49,748 bases of DNA, from contig JARFQE010000126.1 in the NCBI GenBank assembly GCA_029287915.1, positions 1 to 49,748 of the forward strand, given 5' to 3'. Under the pieces are notes generated by a model. It made no database searches, was not told where the DNA came from, and worked only from the letters and a program-made list of their open reading frames with translations. The first letter of the stretch is position 1, and each line of letters begins with the position of its first letter. Shown piece after piece: positions 1-9,248 of the stretch. This DNA comes from Arenicellales bacterium. GTDB taxonomy: Bacteria > Pseudomonadota > Gammaproteobacteria > BMS3Bbin11. The position numbers and the translations under genes were made by a program.

Positions 1-173
1 ATAACAAAACACGCCGCAGTTTTTTGCCCAACCTGCATTATCGCCGTTTCTGGGTGGAGTGCGAGAAGCGCTGGGTAAAACTGCGCGTTTCCAGCAAAGG
101 CTTGCGTATACTCGAGATGGGAGGTATCGATACTGTGCTGGCAGTATTACGTGCACGTGGCGAAATAGTCTGA
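1..173 (+). CDS. rpmB: 50S ribosomal protein L28, C-terminal part
   Basis: This is the end of a gene that enters from the left edge; the first complete codon is at position 3 and the stop TGA is at 171-173. The 56 visible residues include [16 protein letters not shown] and end in [11 protein letters not shown], which matches the C-terminal two thirds of bacterial L28, a small basic protein of the large ribosomal subunit. It is followed 23 bases later by rpmG, the usual L28-L33 order in proteobacteria, so the two are very likely co-transcribed. The start codon lies outside the window. Confidence 0.95.
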   Translation, partial: NKTRRSFLPNLHYRRFWVECEKRWVKLRVSSKGLRILEMGGIDTVLAVLRARGEIV

Positions 174-196
174 TAATTAGACTCAGGAGAATAATT

Positions 197-352
197 ATGC
201 GTGACAAGATAAAACTAGTATCCAGTGCCGGCACAGGTCATTTTTATACTACCACCAAGAACAAACGCACTATGACCGAGAAACTGGAGATGAAAAAATT
301 CGACCCCGTTGTTCGTAAGCATGTGATCTACAAGGAAGCGAAGATCAAATGA
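197..352 (+). CDS. rpmG: 50S ribosomal protein L33
   Basis: The product is 51 residues, the normal length for L33, and begins [20 protein letters not shown]. It contains the [16 protein letters not shown] segment and a basic C-terminus (YKEAKIK), all typical of the family. L33 binds 23S rRNA near the E site. The start at 197 is preceded by AGGAG at 184-188, a good ribosome binding site. The frame is open upstream into the rpmB region, but nothing there resembles L33, so 197 is the right start. It lacks the four cysteines of zinc-binding L33 forms. It is the last gene of the rpmB-rpmG unit and is followed by a strong hairpin terminator. Confidence 0.96.
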   Translation: MRDKIKLVSSAGTGHFYTTTKNKRTMTEKLEMKKFDPVVRKHVIYKEAKIK

Positions 353-422
353 GGATCTAAAAAAGATCAAAGTAAAGAATTGCTGAATCTGCTACTGATC
401 CAATCCAGTCCAGCAGACCAAG

Positions 423-454
423 AAAAAAGCCGAATCATTTTGATTCGGCTTTTT
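423..454. terminator. Bidirectional intrinsic terminator between rpmG and prk
   Basis: A perfect stem of AGCCGAATC (428-436) and GATTCGGCT (442-450) is flanked by an A run at 423-428 and a T run at 450-454. It therefore has a U tract when read on either strand. It lies between the convergent genes rpmG (plus) and prk (minus) and probably serves both. Confidence 0.9.
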
Positions 455-480
455 ATTTGCACTGTTGCACATTTTATTAT

Positions 481-1374
481 CTACGATCTATTAGCAATCA
501 TATCCTCGATTATTGGTGCCAGAATTAATTCCATTGCATATCCCATCTTTCCTCCCGGTACGACTATAGTATTACGACGTGACATAAAGGAATTAGGAAC
601 CATGTTCAGCAGGAACGGGAAGTCAACATCAAATTTGGCCGGATCCTTGAAGCGGATAATAACAAAACTTTCATCCGGGGTAGGTATGTCTCTGGCAATG
701 AATGGATTTGATGTATCGACTGTCGCAACACGCTGCAGGTTTATATCAGTGCGTGAAAATTGTGGTGTAATAAAGTTCACATAATCGGGCATGCGGCGCA
801 GGATAGTATCGACAATTACATCAGCGGAATAACCACGCTGAGCGTTATCACGAAATATCTTCTGAATCCATTCCAGGTTTACAACAGGCACAACACCAAT
901 TAGTAGGTCTACATATTGCGCGACATCAATGTCGCCATCTATGACGCCGCCATGCAGTCCTTCATAAAACAGCAGGTCTGTTTCCTCATTGATATCCTCC
1001 CACGGGGTAAATTCTCCTGCAGTATAGGTCGTACCACCCAGTCTTTCATTATGAAATAGTGCTTCTTCGTCACTGTGGATATAGTAGCGACGTTTGCAGC
1101 CACCTGTTTCACCATAAGACTTGAAGGTTTCTGCAATCTTGTCGAAATGATTGGCTTCCGGACCGAAGTGGCTGAATGAATTGTTTCCCTTTTTGTCATT
1201 TTCGGCAACTGCTTTCTTGAATGCTGCACGATCCAGGCTATGGAAACTATCGCCTTCAACTACCAGTGGAGTAATTTTCTGGCGGAAAAAAATATGTTCG
1301 CAGGCATCTTTGACTGTTGTAGTGCCGGCACCTGAAGACCCGGTAATGGCAACGACTGGATGTTTTTTTGACAT
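481..1374 (-). CDS. prk: Phosphoribulokinase
   Basis: Phosphoribulokinase phosphorylates ribulose 5-phosphate with ATP to ribulose 1,5-bisphosphate, the CO2 acceptor of the Calvin-Benson-Bassham cycle. The 297-residue product matches the bacterial octameric PRK length. The P-loop GSSGAGTTT lies at residues 12-20 and an acidic residue in VEGDSFH at about 42. The segments YEGLHGG and NLEWIQKIFRDNAQRGYS are also characteristic of the family. The frame is open 18 codons further upstream, but the ATG at 1374 gives the usual N-terminus (MSKKHPVVAITGSSG) and has AGGG a suitable distance upstream. No RuBisCO gene or CbbR regulator lies nearby, so the Calvin genes are dispersed. Its presence is the main evidence for autotrophy. 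Confidence 0.95.
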   Translation of the reverse strand: MSKKHPVVAITGSSGAGTTTVKDACEHIFFRQKITPLVVEGDSFHSLDRAAFKKAVAENDKKGNNSFSHFGPEANHFDKIAETFKSYGETGGCKRRYYIHSDEEALFHNERLGGTTYTAGEFTPWEDINEETDLLFYEGLHGGVIDGDIDVAQYVDLLIGVVPVVNLEWIQKIFRDNAQRGYSADVIVDTILRRMPDYVNFITPQFSRTDINLQRVATVDTSNPFIARDIPTPDESFVIIRFKDPAKFDVDFPFLLNMVPNSFMSRRNTIVVPGGKMGYAMELILAPIIEDMIANRS

Positions 1375-1657
1375 GGAAATATCCCTGTTACTGATGTTGT
1401 AGTGAATCTGGTTAGTATTATGCGGCAACCTGACTGCTATAAAGCGGCGGCTCTGTCAAAGCAGCTAGCTGAACCCGATACTTTATCCCACAATGCACAT
1501 TTTTTCCAGAGCTAGAAGGTTGTTGGAAAACTACAAGTTCGATTGTGTAACTGAAGCGATCTCTATCTAACCATGAATGGCTACTGCGGGGGTAGAATTA
1601 CCGGATGGATGCCTGGTAATTTAGGAAATCAGGAAGAGGGTAGCCAGGAATATAACT

Positions 1658-1876
1658 TCATCGGGCGCGGTAAGTGATGCGACCCTTTGTCAGATCATAG
1701 GGTGTCAGCTGGACCGTCACCTTGTCACCGGTAAGAATGCGGATGTAATGTTTGCGCATTTTTCCGGATATGTGAGCAGTCACAATGTGACCGTTTTCAA
1801 GTTCAACCTTGAATGTAGTGTTGGGAAGAGTATCGATGATGGTACCTTCCATTTCAATTGATTCTTCTTTTGCCAA
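1658..1876 (-). CDS. infA: Translation initiation factor IF-1
   Basis: The product is 72 residues, exactly the family length. IF-1 is an S1/OB-fold protein that binds the ribosomal A site and helps IF-2 and IF-3 during initiation. [19 protein letters not shown], the [13 protein letters not shown] core and the C-terminal [14 protein letters not shown] are all hallmark segments. It lies downstream of the bpt-aat cluster on the same strand, the order seen in Pseudomonas and relatives, but the 256-base gap suggests it has its own promoter. That gap also holds an inverted repeat, TGGGTAA (1933-1939) and TTACCCA (1947-1953), with no T run, so it is not a clear terminator. Confidence 0.97.
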   Translation of the reverse strand: MAKEESIEMEGTIIDTLPNTTFKVELENGHIVTAHISGKMRKHYIRILTGDKVTVQLTPYDLTKGRITYRAR

Positions 1877-2132
1877 AGCTGTTTAGTCTCGTATTAAAAT
1901 ATTGGGCGCGTATGATGCACGAACAAGGGTCATGGGTAAAGGTCTGTTACCCAAACATATCGAAATTTTGACCATAATAAGCCGTTTAAAAGTGAAGAAT
2001 TACGATATAAGTTTATATTTTCATCCCGTACAGGTATTAATTTAGAATTTTCAGTTGCCAGATTCAAGGCTCAGGGCGAAAGAAAGGGCCAATAGCTAAT
2101 CTGTATTGTAAGATAGCAGTCTCTGTAAATCC

Positions 2133-2840
2133 TCAGTCATAGCCCCTGAGCCATTGTTGTCGCACAAACAGTTCATACGGACGATAGCGCGTCTTATAGG
2201 ACATTTTTGTACAGTCCTTTATCCAGTAGCCTAGATAAACATGAGGAAGAGCGATTTCCTGTGCTTTCATGATTTGCCATAGAATGGCATAAACACCCAG
2301 TCCTCGATTCTCATATTCCGGATCAAAAAAGGTGTACATAGATGAAAGTCCTGCGGGTAGCCAGTCAATAACAGCAACACAAAGCAGTATTCCCTCATGT
2401 CGAAACTCAACTAATCTTGTATCCAGCCCGTCGGCAGCAAAGAAACTCATGTATTTTTCACGATCATCTATATCCATGCTGCCACCAGTGTGTCGGATGG
2501 ATTGGTAGTGTTGATAGAGTTGGTAATGTTCCTCGTGAAATTCTAGTGGCAGGCTGGTGAGCTCCAGGTCACTGTTTTTTTTCCAAATGCGCCGTTGTCC
2601 ACGAGAAGGATGAAAGTTGATAACAGGTATACGGATGGCAATACATGCCTGGCATGCCCCGCAGTGTGGCCGATAGGCCATTCCTCCACTACGTCTAAAG
2701 CCCAGTTGAATTAAATCTGAGTAGTTTTTTGTTTCCAGCCTGATTGTCGGGTCTGCAACCAGGGATGCAGCCTCGCGGTCTGCCAGGTAACTGCATTCAT
2801 GTGAGGCTGACAGGAAAAAACTGAGATCAGACACTGACAT
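2133..2840 (-). CDS. bpt: Aspartate/glutamate leucyltransferase (N-end rule)
   Basis: Bpt transfers leucine from leucyl-tRNA to proteins with N-terminal Asp or Glu, marking them for the ClpS/ClpAP N-degron pathway. The 235-residue length fits the family. The N-terminal region has HECSYLADREA followed by a cysteine-rich motif, GMAYRPHCGACQACIAIRIPV, as in the ATE/Bpt superfamily. The C-terminal GNAT-like half carries the conserved VYLGYWIKDCTKMSYKTRYRP segment. It lies 81 bases after aat on the same strand, and the two transferases probably form an operon. Confidence 0.94.
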   Translation of the reverse strand: MSVSDLSFFLSASHECSYLADREAASLVADPTIRLETKNYSDLIQLGFRRSGGMAYRPHCGACQACIAIRIPVINFHPSRGQRRIWKKNSDLELTSLPLEFHEEHYQLYQHYQSIRHTGGSMDIDDREKYMSFFAADGLDTRLVEFRHEGILLCVAVIDWLPAGLSSMYTFFDPEYENRGLGVYAILWQIMKAQEIALPHVYLGYWIKDCTKMSYKTRYRPYELFVRQQWLRGYD

Positions 2841-2921
2841 ATGGGTACCTATAAGTAGTTATGGACGAGTCAGATTGGCATTCAAAAGTTTCAAGGGCAA
2901 TGCGTTATGTGTATGAAATAA

Positions 2922-3614
2922 CTATACATCAAGCGACCAATGTTCAGTAAGGTCTTCATGCTTTAGAGCGTCCTGAAGTATTGCCAGGTATTTTTTTCGA
3001 CTAATGTTTATTGCTCCCATGCTGGTCAAATGATCACTCGGCAACTGACAATCGATAAAGTCTATGCCATTACTAGACGCAAACTTTGCCAGGTACACAA
3101 GTGCAATTTTCGATGCATTCGGAACGTGACTGTACATGGATTCACCAAAGAAAGCAGAACCGAGAGCCAGTCCATATAAACCACCAACAAGTTTGTCATC
3201 GTTCCAGACCTCTATTGAGTGTCCATAGCCCATCTGATACAGCTGTGTATAGGTTTCTGTCATCTCCTCTGTTATCCAGGTGCCAGCTCCAGGTGATTGA
3301 GTGCGCGGTCCGGCACAGGCTTTGATTACCTTGCTAAATTCCTGGTCAGCAGTGACCTGGAAATTTTTTTTTCGCAATACCTTTTTGAGGCTGCGAGAGA
3401 TTTTTATATCATCAGGATAGAGAATTGCTCGTGGCTCTGGTGACCACCATAATACCGGCTGATCTTCGCTGTACCAGGGGAATATCCCCTGTCCGTAGGC
3501 ACTGAGTACACGTGTGACTGTGATTTCTCCACCAACAGCCACCAGCCCTTCCTCTGATGCCGAATATGGTGATGGGAACTGCGTTTCTGGAGTGTCTGTA
3601 GTGATCAGTTGCAT
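2922..3614 (-). CDS. aat: Leucyl/phenylalanyl-tRNA--protein transferase
   Basis: Aat adds Leu or Phe from aminoacyl-tRNA to proteins with N-terminal Arg or Lys, creating a primary N-degron in the cytosol. The 230-residue length is standard. Visible motifs are FPSPYSASEEGLVAVGG, YGQGIFPWYSEDQPVLWWSPEPR near the N-terminus, the central GGLYGLALGSAFFGESMYSH, and DCQLPSDHLTSMGA. It is directly followed on the same strand by bpt, so this locus supplies both branches of the bacterial N-end rule. The upstream acyltransferase gene ends 20 bases before its start, which suggests a three-gene unit. Confidence 0.96.
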   Translation of the reverse strand: MQLITTDTPETQFPSPYSASEEGLVAVGGEITVTRVLSAYGQGIFPWYSEDQPVLWWSPEPRAILYPDDIKISRSLKKVLRKKNFQVTADQEFSKVIKACAGPRTQSPGAGTWITEEMTETYTQLYQMGYGHSIEVWNDDKLVGGLYGLALGSAFFGESMYSHVPNASKIALVYLAKFASSNGIDFIDCQLPSDHLTSMGAINISRKKYLAILQDALKHEDLTEHWSLDV

Positions 3615-3634
3615 GGGAATTTAGTATAAAGTGA

Positions 3635-4783
3635 TTAATTACGAATTGGGTCATTCCTGAAAGGGCTATGCTCACTTAATAAGTGTTGGTAATGTTCCAC
3701 CTGTGCCTTTTCACGTTTAAGGAAGTCACTGATTGCCGGTGTCAGTCTTTTATTTGCCATCCAGTGGGCAGAGCAGGTGATAACTGGCAAAAAGCCTCGG
3801 CTGAGTTTGTGTTCCCCCTGGGCGCCTCCTTCAAAGCGTGAAAGTCCATTTCTAATGCAATAGCTTATTGCCTGATAGTAACAGGTCTCAAAATGCAGAC
3901 TGTGATATTCCTCAACAGCACCCCAGTAGCGCCCATATAATATTTTATCATGGCGGATATTCAGAGCTGCTGCGACAACTTTGCCCTGCAGATGAGCTTC
4001 GATCAATACGATATTATCAGCCATCCGCTCTGCGAGCATTAGAAAGAATTCCCTGCTGAGATAGGCCTGAGAGCCATGTCTCATGATGGTGCAGAGATAG
4101 AATTCATACATTCTTTCCATGTTTATACTAGATAACTGCTCACCACTGATTGTCCTGAATTCTATTCCTTTCTCCAAAACCCGCCTTCGTTCGCGTGCGA
4201 TTTTTTTTCGTTTTCGCGAAGTCATGGTAGCCAGAAAGCCTTTGAAATCAGCGTAGCTGCAGTTTTGCCACTGGAACTGGACATCGTGCCGAATTAGCAC
4301 TCCCTGTTGTTGCAGAAGATTACACTCCGTACTGGTAGGGAACAGATAGTGCAGCGATGAATATCCCTCTTTCTTTGCATAGTCAACGGCAGCCGCATGA
4401 AGATAGTTGATAATATCTTCACGATTATTATCCATGCTGATTAGAAAGCGATGGCCTGTAACCGGGGAAAATGGCACAGCAACCACCAACTTTGGATAGT
4501 ATGCCAGCCCGTATTGCTGCCAGGCATTGGCCCATGCCCAGTCAAACACATATTCGCCCCATGAATGATGTTTTTCGTACATCGGCAATGCACCGGCAAG
4601 ATTGCCGTTATTGTCCCATAACAGCAGATAGCGCGGTATCCATCCAGTTTCTCCTCCTATACTCTTTGATTCCTCGAGAGCAGTAAGAAAAGCGTGACTG
4701 GTAAAGGGATTGCCATCCTTATTTAGCTTGTTCCACTGAGTCGCGGGAATGTCGAGAAGTGTATCGGTGATTTCGATTTCCAT
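3635..4783 (-). CDS. GNAT/FemAB-like N-acyltransferase (COG3146, DUF482-type)
   Basis: The 382-residue product resembles the predicted N-acyltransferases of the DUF482/COG3146 group, which share the acyl-CoA N-acyltransferase fold and are often annotated as peptidoglycan biosynthesis/recognition-like. Supporting segments are WNKLNKDGNPFTSHAFLTALEES at the N-terminus, LPMYEKHHSWGEYVFDWAWANA, the basic TSRKRKKIARERRR, and SLHFETCYYQAISYCIRNGL followed by FEGGAQGEHKLSRGFLP near the C-terminus. The true substrate is unknown for the family. It is the first gene of the minus-strand run leading into aat and bpt, so a loose link to protein or envelope modification is possible, but I infer this only from position. 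Confidence 0.85.
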   Translation of the reverse strand: MEIEITDTLLDIPATQWNKLNKDGNPFTSHAFLTALEESKSIGGETGWIPRYLLLWDNNGNLAGALPMYEKHHSWGEYVFDWAWANAWQQYGLAYYPKLVVAVPFSPVTGHRFLISMDNNREDIINYLHAAAVDYAKKEGYSSLHYLFPTSTECNLLQQQGVLIRHDVQFQWQNCSYADFKGFLATMTSRKRKKIARERRRVLEKGIEFRTISGEQLSSINMERMYEFYLCTIMRHGSQAYLSREFFLMLAERMADNIVLIEAHLQGKVVAAALNIRHDKILYGRYWGAVEEYHSLHFETCYYQAISYCIRNGLSRFEGGAQGEHKLSRGFLPVITCSAHWMANKRLTPAISDFLKREKAQVEHYQHLLSEHSPFRNDPIRN

Positions 4784-4873
4784 CGATAGAGGTGTATTAT
4801 TCGCCTTAATTTATTTATCCAACATCATTTATTAGTGGCAGTGCTGCCACAAGTCAAAGCATAATTATCTCAT

Positions 4874-6517
4874 ATGAAGCAGAGTTTAAAAATTGCCCTT
4901 GCTCAGCATGACAGCCTGGTAGGTGACCTGCAGGGTAATGCAGACAAGATTCTTCAGTGGGTTGTGCAGGCCAGAGACAACCTTAAAGCGGACATTATAC
5001 TTTTCCCTGAACTGAATCTGACAGGCTATCCACCCGAAGACCTGCTGCTTCGTCATTCATTTATTACTGACACCAGCAAGGTCATGGACAAGCTGGCTAG
5101 TCAGATACATGATATAACAGCGATCATTGGCTGCCCAGTGATGGAAAATGGTTACCTGTATAACTCTGCGATGGTAATTCGTGATGGTATACAGATTGCC
5201 CGCTACGACAAACAGAACCTTCCAAATTACAGTGTGTTCGATGAAAAGCGTTATTTTATTGCAGGTGTTTCACCCTGCATCATCGAAACAGCGGCCGGTA
5301 AAATAGGGATAACTATTTGTGAAGATATCTGGCAGGAAGGCCCTGTCAGGCAGGCTGTGCATGCTGGAGCCAGCCTTATTCTCAATCTCAATGCTTCTCC
5401 CTATCACATGGGCAAGCGCGATGAACGTTTTGAAGCAGTCTCTCGTCAAGCCAGACAAAACTCTGTACCTGTCATTTACGTCAATATGGTCGGTGGCCAG
5501 GATGAGCTGGTTTTTGATGGAGGTTCTTTTGTTGTTGACGAAAGTGGCGAGCGGGTCATGCATGCTCCTGCCTTTTCTGAATCGCTTTCCCTGGTTGAGA
5601 TCTCCTGTACTGAAAAAGGTTTGCAGCCTGTTCGCTCTGAAATTGCAGAAGATTTGCCGGCAATAGAGAGTATTTATAATGCACTGGTACTTGGTGTGCG
5701 CGATTATGTACTGAAAAATGGATTTAAAGGCGCTGTCATTGGCCTGTCTGGTGGCATTGATTCTGCACTGACACTGGCCATCGCCTGTGACGCGCTGGGG
5801 CCTGAGAATATTGAAGTCATGCTGATGCCATCACGCTATACACAGTCGATGAGCATCGATGATGCCATAGGACAGGCGGAGGTACTGAGTGTGCATTATC
5901 ATGTTATTCCTATTGAGCCAATGTTTACAGCATTTCTGGACGGTCTCAAGGAGGTTTTTGCCTCCGCAGCGTTTGATGTCACAGAAGAAAACATACAGGC
6001 TCGATGCCGCGGAATTATTTTGATGGCGATCTCCAACAAGCAGGGCCGCATTGTCCTGACAACTGGTAACAAGAGTGAGATGGCGGTTGGCTATGCGACT
6101 CTCTACGGTGATATGGCAGGTGGCTATGCAGTAATAAAGGACGTGCCCAAGATGCTGGTGTATGAACTGGCAAACTGGAGAAATAGCCAGGGCCGAGTAA
6201 TTCCGCAAAGAGTCATTGATCGTCCTCCGAGTGCTGAACTTGCTGAGGATCAGAAGGATGAAGACTCTTTGCCCGCTTATGAAATACTTGATCCCATCCT
6301 CGAGATGTATATAGAACAGGATTGCGGGCTCGAGGAAATTGTTGCTGCAGGCTTTGAACGTGATACCGTGCGTAAGGTAATGCGGCTGGTTGATCTTAAT
6401 GAATACAAGCGTAAACAGGCGGCACCCGGTGTGCGAATAACAAAAAGAGCTTTCGGTCGTGACCGGCGTTATCCAATTACCTCCGGCTATATCAGTCACG
6501 TATTATCGAATGACTAG
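4874..6517 (+). CDS. nadE: Glutamine-dependent NAD+ synthase
   Basis: This enzyme amidates deamido-NAD to NAD using ammonia released from glutamine. The 547-residue product has two domains. The N-terminal carbon-nitrogen hydrolase domain (about 1-250) shows the Glu-Lys-Cys triad in FPELNLTGYPPE, YDKQNLPNYSVFDE and ICEDIWQE. The C-terminal synthetase domain has the PP-loop GLSGGIDSALTLAIA near residue 290 and the TTGNKSEMAVGYATLYGDMAGG and RPPSAELAEDQKDEDSLP motifs. The ATG at 4874 starts a canonical N-terminus (MKQSLKIALAQ). It is divergent from the acyltransferase gene and probably co-transcribed with the phosphopantetheinyl transferase 40 bases downstream. Confidence 0.97.
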   Translation: MKQSLKIALAQHDSLVGDLQGNADKILQWVVQARDNLKADIILFPELNLTGYPPEDLLLRHSFITDTSKVMDKLASQIHDITAIIGCPVMENGYLYNSAMVIRDGIQIARYDKQNLPNYSVFDEKRYFIAGVSPCIIETAAGKIGITICEDIWQEGPVRQAVHAGASLILNLNASPYHMGKRDERFEAVSRQARQNSVPVIYVNMVGGQDELVFDGGSFVVDESGERVMHAPAFSESLSLVEISCTEKGLQPVRSEIAEDLPAIESIYNALVLGVRDYVLKNGFKGAVIGLSGGIDSALTLAIACDALGPENIEVMLMPSRYTQSMSIDDAIGQAEVLSVHYHVIPIEPMFTAFLDGLKEVFASAAFDVTEENIQARCRGIILMAISNKQGRIVLTTGNKSEMAVGYATLYGDMAGGYAVIKDVPKMLVYELANWRNSQGRVIPQRVIDRPPSAELAEDQKDEDSLPAYEILDPILEMYIEQDCGLEEIVAAGFERDTVRKVMRLVDLNEYKRKQAAPGVRITKRAFGRDRRYPITSGYISHVLSND

Positions 6518-6556
6518 CCGATAGATATCAAAACAGGTCGCTATAAATTTCGGGCT

Positions 6557-7288
6557 ATGCATGCATTATCAGGCAATCAGCAGCAGGTGCCGACAGCAAA
6601 TAGTGTTCATATCTGGACTATTTCACTGGCTGATGCCGATCTGAATATCCCGACTCTGGATCTACCGGAATTATTATCTAATGAAGAAATTGCTCGTCTG
6701 GGAAGGATACAGAACCACAGCGCTAGAAAAAATTTTCTTCGAACCAGAGCGGCATTGCGGCTGATCCTGGGCAGTTACCTTCGTTGCCCGGCTGTAGATA
6801 TTTGCTTCAGGTATAACAATAACGGCAAGCCAGAACTTGTTCCTGGTACATCAGACTCTTTACGTTTCAACCTTAGTCATAGCGGCAGTTCCTGTCTGCT
6901 GGCAGTAACCAGGGACTGTGATGTCGGTGTTGATATTGAGCACTATCGGACGGGCCGTGATTATGAAGCTCTTGCACGGCGATTTTTTTCTCCCGGCGAA
7001 CAGCTGTTACTCGAAAATAACATGGGCGAGAACTTGTTTTACAGCATGTGGGTACTGAAAGAAGCCTCTATCAAAGCGCGTGGTATGAAGTTACTGGCAG
7101 GTCTGGACCGCTTCGAATGTATACTGACGCGAGATGGCGTTCTCGATATCGTGGATAAGCTTAGGCAGGGCGATCATGACAACTGGACCGTCAAACTGTG
7201 GCAAGCAGATGATAATTCAGTCGCAGCACTTGTGGCGAGATGTCCAGAAGCCAAAATTATTGAAAAAATGCTGACTGATTATTTGTGA
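6557..7288 (+). CDS. 4'-phosphopantetheinyl transferase, Sfp/Gsp type
   Basis: Enzymes of this superfamily move the phosphopantetheine arm of CoA to a serine of acyl or peptidyl carrier proteins. The 243-residue length fits the two-lobe Sfp-type enzymes rather than the short AcpS type. Key signatures are ARKNFLRTRAALRLILGSYL, FNLSHSGSSCLLAV, the metal-binding GVDIEHYR near residue 130, and the WVLKEASIKARGMKL motif. No polyketide, peptide synthetase or fatty-acid cluster is adjacent, so its carrier protein cannot be named. It may be the cell's general transferase. Confidence 0.92.
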   Translation: MHALSGNQQQVPTANSVHIWTISLADADLNIPTLDLPELLSNEEIARLGRIQNHSARKNFLRTRAALRLILGSYLRCPAVDICFRYNNNGKPELVPGTSDSLRFNLSHSGSSCLLAVTRDCDVGVDIEHYRTGRDYEALARRFFSPGEQLLLENNMGENLFYSMWVLKEASIKARGMKLLAGLDRFECILTRDGVLDIVDKLRQGDHDNWTVKLWQADDNSVAALVARCPEAKIIEKMLTDYL

Positions 7289-7411
7289 AAATCTGATAAG
7301 TGTATCAATGTGAGGAAAAGCGCATTATGGTTCAGCCTCTAAAGCGATTTCTTAAAAATTTCATTAAAGATTTCAGCGCTGGTCTATCAATGATGTACGC
7401 ATTGTTATCTG

Positions 7412-8200
7412 TTAGCTTTCTCCAGCTAATGCCTTCTCAACCCGTTTAATATAACGACTCTCAGGGAAGTTAATTTTCAGAACCCTGAGGCTGTCATTTG
7501 CCAGACCGGGCATGCCAATGGTTGCGTAGATGGTGGCCTGCAGGCCTAAGGCATCCTCAACTGATGGTGTTCGCTGATAATTTTCTATAACATATTTTGT
7601 CCTGTTTAGAGCAGCGACATAAGCTTCAATTTTGAGATAGTGACGCGCTACTTTAATCTCATGAAGAGCCAGTGCTTCCAGGATGAATCTAATGCGTTGT
7701 CGAGCATCGTCTGAATATTTGCTTTCTGGAAACTTTTCTATAAGTTCAGAGAAGTCCTTGTAGGCCTGCAATGCCGCTTTCGGGTCACGGTCTGAAAAAT
7801 CATAACCACCGGTAATTCTGTCTATTAGTGAATTACTATCTTTAAAATCGGCGAGCCCTTTCAGGTAATAGGCATAATCCAGATTTGGATGAGTAGGATA
7901 GTTATGAATGAAGCGTTCTACCGCGGCAATAGCGGATTCAGGCTCATTGTACTTGTAATAGGCATAGGCCAGCTCAATCTCGGCCTGTTGCGAATACTTG
8001 CCGAAAGGATATCTGGCAAGCAGCGCTTCATACTGCTTGATCGCTGCCTCCCAGTTTTTTGATGTTAATTCCTTCTTGGCGCGAGAATACAGTGTTTGTG
8101 CTGGTACTGTATCATCAAGCTTTTCATTGTCCTTAAACCAGGAACAAGCTGATAGAATTAGCGATAGTGATAGTATTAATAAGAGACTTGTGGCGCGCAT
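7412..8200 (-). CDS. bamD: Outer membrane protein assembly factor BamD
   Basis: BamD is an essential lipoprotein of the BAM complex that inserts beta-barrel proteins into the outer membrane. The 262-residue product starts with a lipoprotein signal ending in the lipobox LSAC (Cys at about residue 19). TPR-like repeats follow: YSRAKKELTSKNWEAAIKQYEALLARYPFG, IELAYAYYKYNEPESAIAAVERFI, and the family-specific YAYYLKGLADF and DRDPKAALQAYKDFSELIEKFPESKYSDDARQR. It lies divergent from rluD, the conserved bamD/rluD head-to-head arrangement of gammaproteobacteria. BamC is encoded elsewhere in this window, next to dapA, as in many relatives. Confidence 0.96.
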   Translation of the reverse strand: MRATSLLLILSLSLILSACSWFKDNEKLDDTVPAQTLYSRAKKELTSKNWEAAIKQYEALLARYPFGKYSQQAEIELAYAYYKYNEPESAIAAVERFIHNYPTHPNLDYAYYLKGLADFKDSNSLIDRITGGYDFSDRDPKAALQAYKDFSELIEKFPESKYSDDARQRIRFILEALALHEIKVARHYLKIEAYVAALNRTKYVIENYQRTPSVEDALGLQATIYATIGMPGLANDSLRVLKINFPESRYIKRVEKALAGES

Positions 8201-8276
8201 AGAAGGTTACTGCAATAGTGTTCAAAAATAGGAACGAAGGATAACCTGAAACAAGCCTACGGTGAAGCCAAAAGAT

Positions 8277-9248
8277 ATGCAACAAGATGAACTTACCCAA
8301 ATAAAAGAGGCAATACCCGAAAATTGCAACGGCTTTCGTCTCGACAAAGCATTAGCGACAATGTTCGATCAATACTCTCGCTCAGCAATCCAGCAATGGA
8401 TAAAGGAGGGTCTGGTTACTCTCGACGGGCAAATTGAAGGTCAAAAAACCAGGGTAAGAGAAGGGCAGTCGGTGGTTGTTAATGTGCCTGCCCCGGTAGC
8501 AACTGACTCACAGGCCCAGGAAATCCCACTTGATCTGGTGTACCAGGATGAGGATATTGTTGTCATCAACAAGCCAGCTGGTCTTGTCGTTCATCCCGGT
8601 ACAGGTAATCCGGATGGTACCTTATTAAATGCTCTGCTGCACTTCGACGAATCGTTATCTATCTTGCCGCGCGCGGGTATTGTTCATCGGATTGACAAGG
8701 AAACGACAGGCTTGCTGGTAATCGCTCGCAATGACAGGTCGCTTAAACGGCTGGTCGAGGCAATGCAGAAAAAACAGGTCAGGCGTGAATACCTCGCGGT
8801 GATTAGCTCCCGCATTGTTGCGGGTGGCACTATAGATGCGCCAATTGGTCGTCACAGCCGCGACCGAACCCGGATGGCTGTCAGCGAGCGCGGAAAGCCA
8901 GCCGTAACACACTACCGCGTTGAAGAAAAGTTTCGGGCCCATTCCCTGATTAGAGTAATACTTGAGACTGGCCGTACCCACCAAATTCGCGTGCACATGA
9001 GCTGGAAGGGCCATCCCATCACAGGCGATCCTGTCTATGGTAAACGTCTACATGTGCCGCCCGCATCATCTGAAAAGCTGGTTAAAACCCTGCGTGCTTT
9101 CAAGCGTCAGGCCTTGCATGCTGAAACACTGGCATTGCATCATCCAGTTAGTGGTGAACTGTTGAGCTGGACAGTTCCAATGCCATCTGATATGCGGGCT
9201 CTGGTTGATGCGCTTAGAGAGGATGCACAGGAACATGCTATTACATGA
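8277..9248 (+). CDS. rluD: 23S rRNA pseudouridine(1911/1915/1917) synthase
   Basis: RluD makes pseudouridines in helix 69 of 23S rRNA, at the subunit interface. The product has an S4 RNA-binding domain at the N-terminus (FRLDKALATMFDQYSRSAIQQWI) and the RluA-type catalytic core. The catalytic Asp lies in HRIDKETTGLLVIARND, followed by GRTHQIRVHMSWKGHPITGDPVYG. I chose the ATG at 8277 (323 residues), which has GGTGAAG upstream; a GTG at 8262 would add five residues but has no clear ribosome binding site. Gene order bamD, rluD, pgeF is conserved in many gammaproteobacteria, and the 3' end overlaps pgeF, which indicates coupled translation. Confidence 0.95.
   Translation: MQQDELTQIKEAIPENCNGFRLDKALATMFDQYSRSAIQQWIKEGLVTLDGQIEGQKTRVREGQSVVVNVPAPVATDSQAQEIPLDLVYQDEDIVVINKPAGLVVHPGTGNPDGTLLNALLHFDESLSILPRAGIVHRIDKETTGLLVIARNDRSLKRLVEAMQKKQVRREYLAVISSRIVAGGTIDAPIGRHSRDRTRMAVSERGKPAVTHYRVEEKFRAHSLIRVILETGRTHQIRVHMSWKGHPITGDPVYGKRLHVPPASSEKLVKTLRAFKRQALHAETLALHHPVSGELLSWTVPMPSDMRALVDALREDAQEHAIT

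Noticed and set aside
380-784. Plus-strand open frame of 134 codons opposite prk
   Set aside because: It runs through the rpmG-prk terminator and is antisense to phosphoribulokinase; the product has no recognisable pattern.
1531-1560. GTTCGATT sequence resembling a tRNA T-loop
   Set aside because: No acceptor, D or anticodon stems can be built around it; I found no tRNA in the window.
1933-1953. Inverted repeat TGGGTAA/TTACCCA upstream of infA considered as a terminator
   Set aside because: No T run follows on either strand and the stem is AT-rich; it could be an operator, but nothing else supports that.
5831-6499. Minus-strand open frame of 222 codons opposite nadE
   Set aside because: It is antisense to the intact synthetase domain of nadE and resembles no family.
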